Source: Blasia pusilla (lineage: Eukaryota; Marchantiophyta; Marchantiopsida; Blasiales). From it: a stretch of 64,000 nucleotides of DNA. Location of the stretch: contig CM114272.1 of assembly GCA_050084515.1 (NCBI GenBank), positions 310,001 to 374,000 on the forward strand, written 5' to 3'. A model generated the notes under the pieces. It was not told the DNA's origin and made no database searches. It worked only from the letters and a program-made list of their open reading frames with translations. Numbering within the stretch: position 1 is the first letter of the stretch; each line of letters starts with the position of its first letter. A program made the translations under genes and the position numbers. Below are positions 12,973 to 24,947 of the stretch, in pieces.

Positions 12973-15777
12973 TCAACGTTGTTTGAACCATTTAGGTTTC
13001 CCACTAGGCCTTTTCATCTCCTTCTTTGGCTCCATGGAGGAGTCTGAATTTGAAGGTCCGGACTGATTCTCCGAAGATGGTGAAGCTGGTTCCTGATTTG
13101 TGACAGGAGAGTGCAGAAGATGCAGATCCCGAAGCACAACAATTTCAGGCCTCAGATAGGGTCCTTCTGGTTCTGAAGAGGTGTCAAGTACATAAGGGAA
13201 TTAGTTTCCACATGTAGTGAAACCAGAGGGCCAAGAAATTTCCCCGTTTAGACCAAAATAATCCAGAACCGTGAAAATACCAGAACCTTCACGTGCGCTT
13301 ATGGAGGAGGGATTAAAGTGAAATCAGAGAATTTGAGGATTTGATGTCTCACCTTTCAATGACTCGTACGAAAAATACACCAACGCCCCAGGGGCCAAAC
13401 CTGCATCATACATTGTTTGCTGAAGGTTCTTTATGCGCTGCTTAGGTGGCGTGGTATCTACAAAATCCACAAATCCCAAGTCAGGCATGGCAGGTATGTG
13501 GGGTCTGCAAACATCTTGGCAAGCATAGTAAAATGATCAAAAGGACAATCACCTTCCAAACTATCAACCTCCAGCAAAAAGAGTGAAGGAAACTTGAAAG
13601 ATAAGACCTACATATATAGAAAGCTGAATCAGGCCGAAGAATAACTTTCCGGATAAGGTCCATGAGCAAGCTCACAGGATCTGATGGTTGGAAAACTGCC
13701 TCTAACACGTAATTGTCTGGAAAAAGGATACGTATAACAGCCTGCAATGACCAGACCACTCAATATATTTGAAATCCATGGGCATTCAATTCCTTCTACA
13801 AACGACCCTCAGTTGCGAGGTACATCTTGTTATAATAGGAAATAGTGGAAGATTCACGACCAAGCTGAAAATAAGAAATTGTCAGAGAGATCCAATGTAT
13901 GACAACTAGTAAGGACACTACTCAGGTAAGTCACCAAGAAACTACCTTTACATCATCTCATGGCAAGTATTCACAAGTGCAAACTGACAATGCCATCATC
14001 ATAAGAACAATTGCATCCAATTTGAGATAAGTATCCTCATTTAGGTGAAAATTTGTGAAAATTTGAGAAAATTTTGACCTTGCTGATGCGAGCACGTCTT
14101 GCTGCTTCCTCTGCCTGACGGATTTTCTTCGTCTTCAAAAAAACCTCTGTTCCCAATCGAATACGGATTTAATTTGAGGGCACACAAATAGCACAAATCA
14201 TTTTGGTAGTCCACCATCACTTGCATAGAGAATTGGACATTGTTAGAAAATGATGATGAATTTAATCACACCCAAACATCACACATTTCATCTGTACCTC
14301 TTTGTAGGTTACTGACCTTCTTTCTTGTACGCCATTGTCCTTGCATAATCTTCAGCTGTGAACTCAAAATACTCATCTGATTCATCATCTGCAAGAACCA
14401 GAAGTTAAGTCTAAAGTTACAATAGACCACTCAAGTACTCATGTGTACTTCTGTAATATCAAGATCTTGCATGCATGTAAGTTGAGGAGACAGTTGCAAC
14501 TTTGACTAGGGGCGTGTCTTGCAGTTATAGTTCAGTAACAATCTCAAAGGAGAACACAGGGCTTAATTCACCTGGCCGGGGGCCCACAGCAGAGCCTTCA
14601 TATGACGCTGGAAGTGCTGCTGGCCTCAAGAATACGTGAACCTCTCGCCCAACAGTGGTTGCAACAGCTGAGAGCATTTCCTGCACAATTCACTGTAGAC
14701 CTTCAGAACAGACTCTCAAATGATTTCATGAACGTATTGCAAATAAGGGCACCTTTTACACCATACATGAGGTGAGGACGTCAGCCAAAGGCATAATATT
14801 CTCTCTAAACCTCCTTCACTCTTTCAAGACTTAATCATAATGCAAAAGACCCAATAAATTTGTTCGACTCTTGGCATCATCAGCTAGACAACTAGCTGCA
14901 TCCCTGCTACACAGAGACTTAATCTGCAGGACCTTGTGTACAACAATTCCCTCAACATGATCATAGTAAGACCACGAATTACAAGGCTTAAATATACCAG
15001 AGCAGGAAGGTGTTTGGAGCCGGCCCGCAAAATCACTGGACGACCCATGAACTTTCTTAGGGAAAAGCTAGGGATATTGGCATTCTCCATGGATGTTACA
15101 GTTACCTACACAGATAAACACAAAATGCAATGTTCGGATGCAGTGACGCTTCAAAGGGGTCACCAAATCCTAAAAGTCACCAAATGACTCAAGGTGGACA
15201 ACAAAGGATTCTTTGTGGCTATATCCTGTTCACCTTACTATCGAGGCGAAACAATATTCATGTCTTGCCCACTTCCTAACACTGTCTTGTAGCTCAAACA
15301 TAACTGAAATCCCAGCCTCACATGACAGCTCTACAAGGAGCATTTATGCCACCAGCCTAATGCAGATTTTAAAAGCAAACAACATGCAGTGTATGGTATC
15401 ATGCACAATGGAAGGAATTTGCAGTAAGAAAACTAAACAATTTCTTCAGTGGGAATTGGAAACGTTTCTCATTCTCATATCTAGCCACTTACATAAGCGA
15501 TCCAGACAAAGCACCACAAATGCCGATATCATGATGTTACAATCCACAATAATTGAGGGAGAGGTTTCCTATCCCAGCTCCATGAGTATGATATCAACTT
15601 CTCTGCAAAAGCATTGTTTGCTAAAAAAAATAGCCACATTCAAAAAGACATTTTGAATGTGGCTATGCACTCATGCTGGTCACTCACCTTGTTTATGCAG
15701 CAATTTCAAAGAGGAAAACTAAAGAAGAGGAGGATTACCTGTGCCTGCCCGTGATCTGTCACCTCAGTGTTCTCCAT
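12973..15777 (-). CDS. PUX1: Plant UBX domain protein 1 (PUX1)
   Basis: PUX1 is the plant ASPL/TUG-type UBX protein that binds the AAA-ATPase CDC48 and splits its hexamer. Seven exons on the - strand join in frame: 15777-15739, 14680-14572, 14388-14317, 14146-14079, 13741-13612, 13457-13353 and 13172-12973. They give 240 residues, close to the Arabidopsis length of about 250. Visible blocks are GREVHVF, the acidic DDESDEYFEFTAEDY, the basic helix KTKKIRQAEEAARRAR, the UBX fold (AVIRILFPDNYVLEAVFQPS, FYIYTTPPKQRIKNL, AGLAPGALVYFSYE), GPYLRPEIVVLRDL, and a basic C-terminal end KPKWFKQR. All of these match the PUX1 family. The first intron is about 1.06 kb and holds a perfect hairpin. The short first exon (13 codons, MENTEVTDHGQAQ) is the least certain part. 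Confidence 0.88.
15630..15666. repeat. Perfect 16-bp inverted repeat in PUX1 intron 1
   Basis: ATAGCCACATTCAAAA at 15630-15645 is followed by AGACA and then its exact complement at 15651-15666. The hairpin would form in either strand and lies about 75 bp inside the first PUX1 intron, near its donor. Confidence 0.85.
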
Positions 15778-15914
15778 AATTCCTCAGATTCAACTGCCAC
15801 AAGCCTTGTTCAATCGTCACTTGTCTTCAGAATACTCTTGGCCTCACAAAAAACATGTGGCGAATCCACACCGAATACTTCCAAAGTTTCACCGAGTTTG
15901 GGCAAAGAACCCGA

Positions 15915-16690
15915 TCAGTTATCTGCATGCCGGAATATCTCTATGAGGCCATGCAGAGCAATCCTTGCTTCTTTGTGTACCTGGGCAGCTGAATATGCCG
16001 TTTGTTCACAGAATCTCCAACTTCACTCAGAAGTTACTGATCCTCTCCCTTGCCCTTTTCTGCCAGCCTCCCCAGCAGTTTCAATACCACAGTTGTAAAT
16101 CTACCCTCCTCCCACTTTGACTTCGCCAACCTGATTCACCTTCAATGACGAGTTACTTGCCTCCTGGAATTTCCACTTGTTCGAATAATTCGAGGATGAA
16201 GTGTCTGTTTTGATTACGACAGAGATACTCATGAGTCACTGGCAAAACTTGGGAGCAGAGCAGAAGGAAACAAGGTGAGGGGCAAAGTCCTCTTTTTTTG
16301 ATGCAGGGAGGTATATCGTGGGAAGACTTGTCAAAGGCCATGAAAGACAGTTTGATTATCAATTAAATTAGGGACATCAGTTGAATAAACCTTGGGCAAC
16401 TATTCCTGGTGATAGTATCAGACTCAGATAGATCTGATTGAAACTGCTGCAGAATGTCCATGGATGTCCAAATCCCAAATATTGATAATCAAGAATTTGC
16501 AAAAGACCAAGTTGCCCATCTCTGAATAACTTATGACAATGATTTCCGACTAAACTTTGAGATGACCTAAAACTGGCAAGAAAGTCGGACAGCACCTGAT
16601 CAAACTTGCGAATTCTTTGCTCTGCCCAGTTCCTCCGTTCGTCGGTTGCTTGTCCTACTCTCACGGAATCCGGCTATCTATCTGTGCGAC
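15915..16690 (-). CDS. Possible unidentified gene upstream of PUX1 (partial model)
   Basis: On the - strand several short open stretches look like coding exons: WAEQRIRKFDQ ending at a GT near 16600, LPVTHEYLCRNQNRHFILEL (about 16160-16255), KWEEGRFTTVVLKLLGRLAE (about 16060-16125), and AAQVHKEARIALHGLIEIFR ending at a TGA at 15915-15917. The last would be the C-terminus, about 140 bp before the PUX1 start. The content is helical and charged. I do not recognise the family. Splice joins do not all work by eye: one donor may be GC-AG (GGAG before GCAAGT), and the last intron is unclear. No ATG for the first exon was found. The boundaries are approximate, and the stretch could instead be 5' untranslated exons or decayed sequence. 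Confidence 0.3.
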
Positions 16691-17690
16691 CTTCAAACAG
16701 AGAATTTGTGTGTTAGATATATCCATCCATACTTCTAAGCTTTTTCCTTTCTGGATCCGAAACTGATGTGAAAGGACACTTTACGTAGATAGGATCAGTC
16801 TTGAGGGCTTACACCGCTAAGTATAGAATTAACGAAGGAAGAGCACACTAAGAACAAAGATGTGCATAAATTTGACGACGAAAATTTGATTCTTCGAGTG
16901 TAAGGCCTGGCGGACCAGCTAGAGCACCGCCTTCTTCAAGGCACGTTGCCCCCGATTCAGCATTGGTTGAAGACGAGGCCACGTTATTTGATTATTTTCT
17001 GCATTGCCAATTATTTGCTACAATGCGACTACTGGCTACGCTTAATCCCATCCAGTTTAATCAATAGAGGTCGCCTGTACTTCCGAGATGAACATTACTG
17101 GCACGAAAACGGGCAGTTAGACAGATTCTACGAGGAGAAATTCCAAGATTTTCTAATCATTCGTCCTTTACCCTTTGGTTGTCAATCATGTCCGGTGAAG
17201 AAATTGGACAAGAAATTTGCCAAAGAAGCGGTTGGACCTTATAGCGTTTAGAAGGGGGAACACCTTCGGCTTGACAATCCTTCTTCCAAACGAGCAAAGC
17301 ATGTCTCAGTCAATCGCAGAACGCGCATGAAACCTTAGGGGAAAGGAAGAGTTCCTACCATCGGTCGTACTTGTCCCGGGAATTCTTGCGTTTCCCACTA
17401 TTTTTGTTCCCTCTACGTCTGCACACTTTTCGTTCGGGGGAGCGAGCGAAGGATGACACTCCTGTAACGCTCGGCCTTCAATTCAGATACAAGTAGAAAT
17501 CCAATCCTCAATTGCGTCGATCGCAAGAGTAGTCATAGTTACTTACTACCTCTCAGGGTTCTAGGGTTCCCGAGTGTCCCTCTCGATTCTAAGAACGGCC
17601 GATAGCACTCCACAAGAGTTCGTAAACGCTCGCCATTAATAGTGCGTGTCATTTGGATATTCTTATATTCTTCTTCCATGACATAATTAA
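16691..17690. other. Intergenic, head region of the PUX1 side
   Basis: This is more GC-balanced than the repeats that follow. A + strand open frame of about 100 codons (16946-17251) has no ATG start and matches nothing I know. The promoter for the - strand gene or genes probably lies here, but no motif stands out. Confidence 0.35.
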
Positions 17691-17697
17691 TTCATGG

Positions 17698-17872
17698 GAT
17701 AGTCTAGATGGTCAAGGAAAAAAAGCGAGGAACTTGTAGAGGCTGTAAATATTCTTCTTCCATAACATGAAATCGGTGGAGGAGAAGACAATAATTAATT
17801 CATTGTGCATAAAACACGTGGATAGTCTAGATGGTCATGAAAAAAAACAAGAGGAACTTGTAGAGACCGTAA
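17698..17872. repeat. Two-copy direct repeat, about 50 bp
   Basis: GATAGTCTAGATGGTCA followed by an A-run and GAGGAACTTGTAGAG occurs at about 17698-17748 and again at 17821-17872. The flanks (ATATTCTTCTTCCAT) are also duplicated around it. Confidence 0.7.
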
Positions 17873-17929
17873 TAAGAGGTATGAATAAAAAGCAGATGAT
17901 GGAAAATCCATCTGAAATCAAAAAAAAAA

Positions 17930-18370
17930 ATTCAAAGAGGCGGGTACGTGAATGTTGCAACCGGCCCGGAAATAGTAAGAGGGGGCACCACTTAGCGGCA
18001 CATGTGTGGATGGGGAGAATGGCTCATATTGCATAGACATTTCCTTAGTCCCCTAATATATCTTATGAGGGATTCAAAGAGTCGAGTACGTGAATGCCAT
18101 AACCGGCTGGAAATAGCAAGAGGGGGCACCCCCTATCGGCATTCTCCATCCATCATATGTATGGATGGGGAGAATGACTCATATAGCATAGACGTTTCCT
18201 TAGTCACCCTAATATATCTTATGAGGGACTCAAAGAGTTGAGTATGTGGATGCCACAACCAGCCTGGAAATAGCAAGAGGGAGTACCCCCTATCGGCACT
18301 CCCCATCCATCACATGTGTAGATGGGGAGAATGATTCACATAGCATAGATGTTTCCTTATATCTATTATG
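17930..18370. repeat. Three-copy tandem repeat with internal hairpins
   Basis: Units begin at about 17930, 18071 and 18227, each with CAAAGAG then GTACGTGAATG or GTATGTGGATG, an AACCGG- or AACCAG-type core, GGAAATAG, GGGGGCACC or GGGAGTACC, and ATATATCTTATGAGG. Units 2 and 3 carry an extra inverted repeat around CATATG or CACATG (CATTCTCC paired with GGAGAATG at 18140-18176). Unit 1 lacks the left arm. A run of ten G occurs near 18392. Confidence 0.8.
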
Positions 18371-18699
18371 ATTGAGCTCATTATTAGATGAGGGGGGGGG
18401 GGTTGGCAGTATAGTACAACTATCATTTTGCGAGTGTAGAGTGTGTGAGTATTTTTTGAATATCATGTGAGTGTGTTATGATTCTGGTATTTCTAGTGAG
18501 TAACTTGCGGGCTTTTGGACTGGCAAAAATTCAAAAAAGCATAGTTTCACTTTTAGCTAGTACTTCTTGCAAAAAATAATTATGTTGTGAGTCATATTTG
18601 CAAGTATGTTGACTAACAAGAAATACTCGCAACTCAATTGCAAAGAACTCCCAAAGAATTCTAAAATATTTGGGGGTCCACCTAGTCGTATGATACTCG

Positions 18700-21000
18700 T
18701 AGTATACTCGCAACACACTTGTACGTAACTCCCGAAAGGTTTACTTACAAGTTACTTGCAAGAGACTCACAACTCTCTCGCAAAGTTCTCTCAAAATTTC
18801 AAAACTTGTCTTATAAGCTCCCCTTCCCCCCTCGATGCCTCTTCACATTCCATCTCTTTGATTGCACTTTCCTAGCCTCTCGTGTCACTTTTGGGTTATT
18901 TGTTTTGTGGAAGGCTTGTCATTTTTCCTTCTCTCAAAGTGTTTCCTCCATTTTTCCTTTGCTTAAGCCCACATATACAATGATTTCTTCAACTTGCACA
19001 TAAGGTTCTCTTTGCCTTGTGTTTAAAAACCTTTTGGTCTCTAATTCTGCTTGTACAAAACATTCTTTAATAATCCATGCAAAAATGCCATTATAACATC
19101 TAGTTGCTCCATCTCTATATCATACTTAGCAACATTGCCATTACGACATAGATAAAGGTTCTCTTTACCATACGAGAAATTTAAAATATTTCATTGAAAT
19201 CAATATCCCCCCTTTGCCACACATTAAGTTTTATACTTATCACCTCTAAGTTTTGGCAAACTTTTTTTTCTAAAATCTACCCACTAATATCCTATTTCTT
19301 TCTCTGCTTTTGGCACGATTACAAAGTCCCAAAGTTATTTTTCTTCAATGGATTCATCTCCTCAATGGTTATATTTTTCTACAAGTGGTCATTTTTCTTT
19401 AGTGTCCATAGCCTTATTGAATATAGAAAGTTCACCATTGTTGATAATAAATGAAAATGCAACTATATTAGAATATCTAGTTGGTATCTTATGATTTAGT
19501 AGTGATCTTTGAATATGAGGAATGTCTTCCTCTCTATCATCACTCTCCAACATATAGGAATTCAATATCTCTCCTTCAAGATATTTTTCTTCCTTCTCCA
19601 ATACTCCTTCATTCTATTATGAAGATGCAAAGATCTCTACTTCCAAGATTTGATGTGTACATGTGTCAGACTCCTTCTCATGGTTAATTTGATCATCCTT
19701 TTTGACACATGCTTTCATGCAAGATAATATTCTTGCTCATATTATCTCTTGAGCCTTTGGATCCCATAACCTATATCCTTCCACATTTTGTTATAACAAA
19801 GAAAAATATATTTTTGACTTCAAATCTAGTGTAGACCTTTCCCTTGGTTGTATGTGAACATAATTAAGCAATACATTCATACGCTATAGGGATAGAGTGG
19901 TTCTTCACTCTAAAAACCCCACAATTATTCTATTGGTTTAAAATAAATACTAGTTGAGGGAGATACATTTATCAAGTAAACATCCATATTCAAAAACTTC
20001 TTTCAAAAAGCTCTTATTAAATTTTGTGTGGCTTAATTAGCATTCTTCTTACTTTCTCTAGCAATTTATTATTTAACAACTTAAAAATATCCTTTTATTG
20101 AGGAGTAGCGGGGTTGGAGAAGTGATGAATCATTACATCATCCTTGACAAACCTTTCAAACTCATTTTATCTACACTCTCCTCCATCGTCTAAAGTAACC
20201 TAAGTACAAGGCATGTCAATTTTAATGAAAAAGATTCCTCCACTGAAGAATATGTAAGCATGAAACCACTCCTTATGAGGACACCTATAATAAGAAAGAG
20301 TCACGAAGAGAGCATTTTCCATATCTTCATCTGAATCAACCACTACACTTGCTTGATTTGATGTCTGACCTTTTTCTACCCACCTTCTTCCTTGCGATTT
20401 CTATATTCCCTTTTACAAGTGGAGGAAGATGAATCTTCCTCCACTTAAAACACTTTACTTTAGCCTTATTGAAGCCGAATATGGAATTAGATCTATATCT
20501 TCCTCTACTTTTCTTTCAATCCATGGGTCTACTTCTCATAAGAAGTGCATTAGAATATCTCTCTTCTCCAATGGTTTGTCTCTTCCTCATCTATTTTGAC
20601 AAGAGAGTATTACTAACGTCCTGAAGTTCTATTACATTTTTACTATACAATAGAGATTTTCAGAAGATACTCAAATGATGACCAAAAAAGGGATAAGTAA
20701 GATCAAAACTTTATATCATTTTGAACGTATTGAGATAATTAATGATACTTTTACCATCCTTTGTGGTAAGAGTATAAACTTGTTGCTTTAAATATAGCCA
20801 AATTTTCAAGGACCTAATCTTATACAAGATCTTAATCTTTGACCAAAGCTTTCTTCTCAATGGCCCATTCGTAAAGTTGTAGATGACATCATCAACAAGA
20901 TTTTACCTGATTGTACTTGATGCTCTCATGATTATCTCCTCTCGCTACTCATTGGTCTTATTTATAGGTTTCCTACCCAAGACCTGATGTCATGTTTGCA
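18700..21000 (-). mobile_element. Degenerate Ty1/copia element, antisense
   Basis: On the - strand about 20090-20240 reads as copia integrase end (DDGGECR, NEFERFVKDD, HFSNPATPQ, ending ERxR-like VRRML). Upstream on that strand, about 20390-20480 resembles the gag zinc knuckle region (KCFKWRKIHLPP), with one cysteine already lost. No frame is open for more than about 70 codons. The boundaries are approximate and no LTR pair was identified. Confidence 0.5.
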
Positions 21001-21699
21001 CAGAAATGATTTTGACGGACACGCCCAACGAGTCCCTTGTTAGAGATTTTTTTTGGTATCAAGATGGTCCGAACGGGCCTGGGATTGACGGAAATATTTT
21101 GAGATTGAATGGATGTGCAAGCTATGAGCACTCATACGGTCCACATTGCACCGATCCTTCGTAAGCCCGCGGCCAGGCTTGTAGGTCCTGCACTCGACAT
21201 GCTTATGCCCTTGAGCTCGCCTTATGCTCTCATCCCTCTCATATTTATGAGAGCATAAGGTCAATAGATTATACAAAGATTACAAAGCATTGATAGAGTT
21301 CCCAAACCCTTCCACTTGCTAATTTATATTCTCATATAAATTAGTAAGTAGCATACTAAGGCAATCTTAATAGAAGGATGAACTACTTTATAGTATGAGT
21401 TACAATCTCTACTACCCTGAATTAAATATTCTCTACATTGTATCTTATATTTTACTTATTCAGTAATGTGCATCTATTGACATCTTTGATGATGGAAGTG
21501 TCACATTGCGTGCCTATGCATGTGTTTGAGAGAGTTTGCACATATATAATACATGTGATTACCTAGACCCACTTCTTACCATAGAAACTTGATTTTTTCC
21601 CTTTATCTTTGAGGTTGCTTCACTAGTCAATCCACTTTTGTTGAATATTTACGCAATCATTTTAAGCAGTTGTTAAGTCCCTTCTCTTAGTATAAACCT
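21001..21699. other. Intergenic, short GC-richer patch
   Basis: The patch 21030-21250 is richer in GC than its surroundings and could be an LTR or untranslated leader of the antisense copia. I cannot support a gene. The remainder is AT-rich without recognisable features. Confidence 0.3.
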
Positions 21700-22560
21700 T
21701 ATGCCTTGTTAATGCATCAGTTGCGTCAATCAATTTCCCTATATCCCAATAGTAGGACCTTTATATTTAGCAAAGAATTAGACAAGCTTAGGCAGCAAAA
21801 CCTGGATCTCAATGAGAGAGATTTATACACTCACATATCCAAATACTCTATAAGTCCACAAATTCTAGGAATCCCTACTTGACATAGAAGGTACTTAGAG
21901 GACTTAAAATCCATGGTCCACAAATGGGATGTGCCCCATGTTTTCTTGACATTGACAAGTGATGAGATTTCACATACACGTTGGCCTGAATTTACATATA
22001 TGGAAGCCTTGCTAAAGAAATTTAATCCCTTTTTTACATGGCGAGATGTTCCCACTGAATGCGCACAATTATTTCACTGAGGGCAACATTCTTTTCTTAG
22101 TCAATATATATTTAATGGACCACGCTTACTTGGAAGAGTGATTGCTATGATATGAGTTATAATGTAGAGGAAGTCTTCATTCTTACATCTGTCGTGCGAA
22201 TAGACATTGTTGCCAACATACATCGACTGTCATGCACTAAAATCTAGGATCCATCTAACTATGAATCCTAACATATCTACACATGACTAGACAATCCCAT
22301 TATAAAGTTGATATGGAATGTGAAATATGATGAAACCTGCAATTAGCCATGCTTCATCCAAACATCCATTCAATGATACATACTACGATAACAAGAGTAG
22401 AAAGTTTGAAATATACTCTCAATGTCTGTGATCTCTAATCAATCCCACCTAGCCCACTCTTCAAGAAAGAATCCATGCTCAATACATGCAAACAACATTA
22501 TATCACGGATCCCAACATGGGTTTGATCCAAAGAAGATGAGTTTTGAAGAAGATTTATCT
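21700..22560 (+). mobile_element. Degenerate Helitron (Helitron-like N domain)
   Basis: In changing + strand frames, 21880-22075 matches the Helitron replication protein N-terminal domain: HVFLTL or PMFS near 21935, SDEISHTRWPEFTYMEALL near 21959-22015, and KKFNPFFTWRDVPTECAQLF near 22015-22072. Frames shift and stops are frequent, so it is dead. It is a separate locus from the Helitron at 45102-59351. A short segment resembling the U3 of the gypsy LTR lies near 22188-22225. Confidence 0.65.
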
Positions 22561-24690
22561 GAGGAATTACCCCCTTGGGCACCTCCATGGTTGACCTGTA
22601 CACGTAAGTAACCTCATCTTAGCATAACACTATCGACGTGGAGTACACAAGGTACTAACTCCCTAGCAACTACACATGTGATCCTCTTAAGAGACCAACT
22701 ACGACTAACTACCAACTAACCCTCAACATTATAGGTCCAAGTGACTCTACGCAAAGGATGGGAGGGTCAACCTCTCCAAGGTTGCCACTCCTAAAAAAGG
22801 AAGGGTGACCTACACTAGTAGGTCCCTTCCTAAGAGTAGGTCATATATGATCTCTCAAAATAGGGAAATACAAAACCCCTCTAAATCCTTGATACTATCT
22901 CGCCTAACATCTCATCTATCATGACATATGATAATAAGGTTAGAACCCTAAAATGTAGACCAAATAACCTTTGAAATACACACATATATTCCAAGCATGC
23001 CCCTTGAAATCCTACTACCCTATTTTTCAAACTCTCACATCGAGGCATTTTCACACTAAGTTTGTAGACATACGTATTGAAGAAACAATTACATAGATAC
23101 AAGGATGTTGTTTGTGTTGTACGGAAAAACAAAAAAATGCCGTCATCTTGGCTTTCCACTGCCTCTTAACCTTAACCTCATTCCCTTTATTGATCTTGTA
23201 ATAAACATGAGATGGAATTATTACAGACCCTTTGGTGAGAATCGTAATGTGATTGCTTATCATCCATTCTATCTTTTTATTTTTTTGAGAGACTCATTTG
23301 AACATAAAATGTGTGATCAACATTGATTGGAGCTTTTATTTGCTAAAATATGCCCTTAAGTATGAGCCCACATGCTCTCTAAAAGTTGGCACAAAAATTT
23401 CCAAGTATTTAGGCCTTGATGGTATAGACGAGATTAAAGTGAAATTGATTTTTGGAGTGATACTCAACAGACCTATATCTTCCAAAAAAGTTGCCTTAAC
23501 ATTGATGCAAATTCCCATAATCTATAGGTCTCAATCCATCACATATATTGACTATAATCCTCCAAGTAGGCAGAGTTCATTGTATAAAAAATGAATCAGT
23601 TCTGTGTATCCATCGAATTGTACTCTACTCAAGTAGACTAACAATTTTGGAAGATTTGACATTCATTTACTACTGGTTAAACTATCAACTACTCAAAGAT
23701 TATCCCTAAAATGCTTACTGATTACATTGGCCTAGACAACCTAAGAAATATAGTATGCAAAACAAGCCGTGTAGTTAGGTTAGTGAATTTGACCCACTTC
23801 ATCAATCCAATGAAATTTTTTTATGTAGTTCTAGCTTCCATCCAATGATTGCTTTCAAAATGGCCAATCTTTAATCATAAATATTCTGATTTTTGTAAGA
23901 ATTTTCAGATTAACTCCTCTAAATTCTTCAGAGACACCTAACTTTTAAGTTCACAATCCCAATTAGACATAGTGTATATCCATCTTATTGTTGTTTCCTA
24001 ACTCTATTAGAGATCACATCCTAACTCAATACAATATACACAAATGTCTATCTTATTGTTTTGTCTCTGAGAATGATGTTGTGGATTTTATTACTTCGAC
24101 ACAATAATAATTTATACTCATTGTGAAGATGTATCAAGTTTTAATTTCTTAGCACTCATGAGGCTTTTCGGTGATTCTTCCATCATACACGTAAATATCA
24201 TATTAGATGCACCTACAACATTTGAGTTCATTTCTTGGCTATAAGATGAGAGGTTCCATCAGTTGCCTTTGGTGGCCCTTAAGTGCACACTTATGCTCAC
24301 ATCTAATATGAATTTCAAGATACAAGTTGCTAATGGATCTTTGGCAAAAGTCGCATAACCAATTTATGACAATGATGAGTTTGTATAGATTCACATTATG
24401 ACTCTTGTTGTCCAAAAATAAGTTCATTACCATATTTAGGACCAAATTTGCAACTTGGAGGTATAACTTAGATCGCAAGTATATTAAGAAGACATTTCTT
24501 CTTGTTCTTGGATATGCTATGATTGCTCATAAAAGCTAGGGTTTAACTATAAATGGATGTCATCTTTTGGTAATAAGATCAAATTTTGCATTAGGACTTA
24601 TCTATGTCACACTATCCTAGATTAAGAGTAAAACCCAAACGAAATTTTTGGCACTCTACAACCTTAGGATTTCAAATTGTTTAGCAATAT
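22561..24690. other. AT-rich intergenic, no gene recognised
   Basis: ORFs are up to about 98 codons (23298-23594) but without recognisable family or coding bias. The interval is probably composed of old transposon fragments, perhaps the rest of the Helitron. Confidence 0.3.
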
Positions 24691-24910
24691 TCTCTAACAA
24701 TTAATGTAATATAAGTTCGTGCCATGCACGGGTTTATATTACCTCCCATAATTAACTCTCACAATTCTCAAGTGTCATTTAAAATATTTAAAATTGATTT
24801 CGAATAATCGTATTGGTTCAAAACGGAACTATCCCATTGGCTGAAAATGCCAAGTGTCAAGAGGAAAAGAGGTTGCGAAATAAATGGGCACTCTCCAATA
24901 ATAATATAGA

Positions 24911-24947
24911 CTAGTTAATGCCCATGACGGACCGTGCCATGCACGGT
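24911..24947 (-). mobile_element. Candidate Helitron 3' terminus
   Basis: On the - strand a perfect stem ACCGTGC and GCACGGT around a short loop (24947-24931) is followed 16 nt later by CTAG (24914-24911) and then T. A hairpin shortly before a CTAG end inserted next to T is the usual Helitron 3' end. A related GTGCCATGCACGG motif lies at about 24720-24735, so subterminal repeats may be present. The other end was not found. Confidence 0.4.

Noticed and set aside
15213-15656. 147-codon + strand ORF
   Set aside because: It lies antisense within PUX1 intron 1 and shows no family resemblance.
15673-16098. 141-codon + strand ORF
   Set aside because: Antisense to PUX1 exon 1 and to the coding-like stretches upstream of it.
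16946-17251. 101-codon + strand ORF
   Set aside because: It begins at TTG, not ATG, and matches no family; kept only as a note in the intergenic entry.
17930-18370. CRISPR-like array
   Set aside because: Only three long units without uniform spacers, in a plant nuclear context; they are ordinary tandem repeats.
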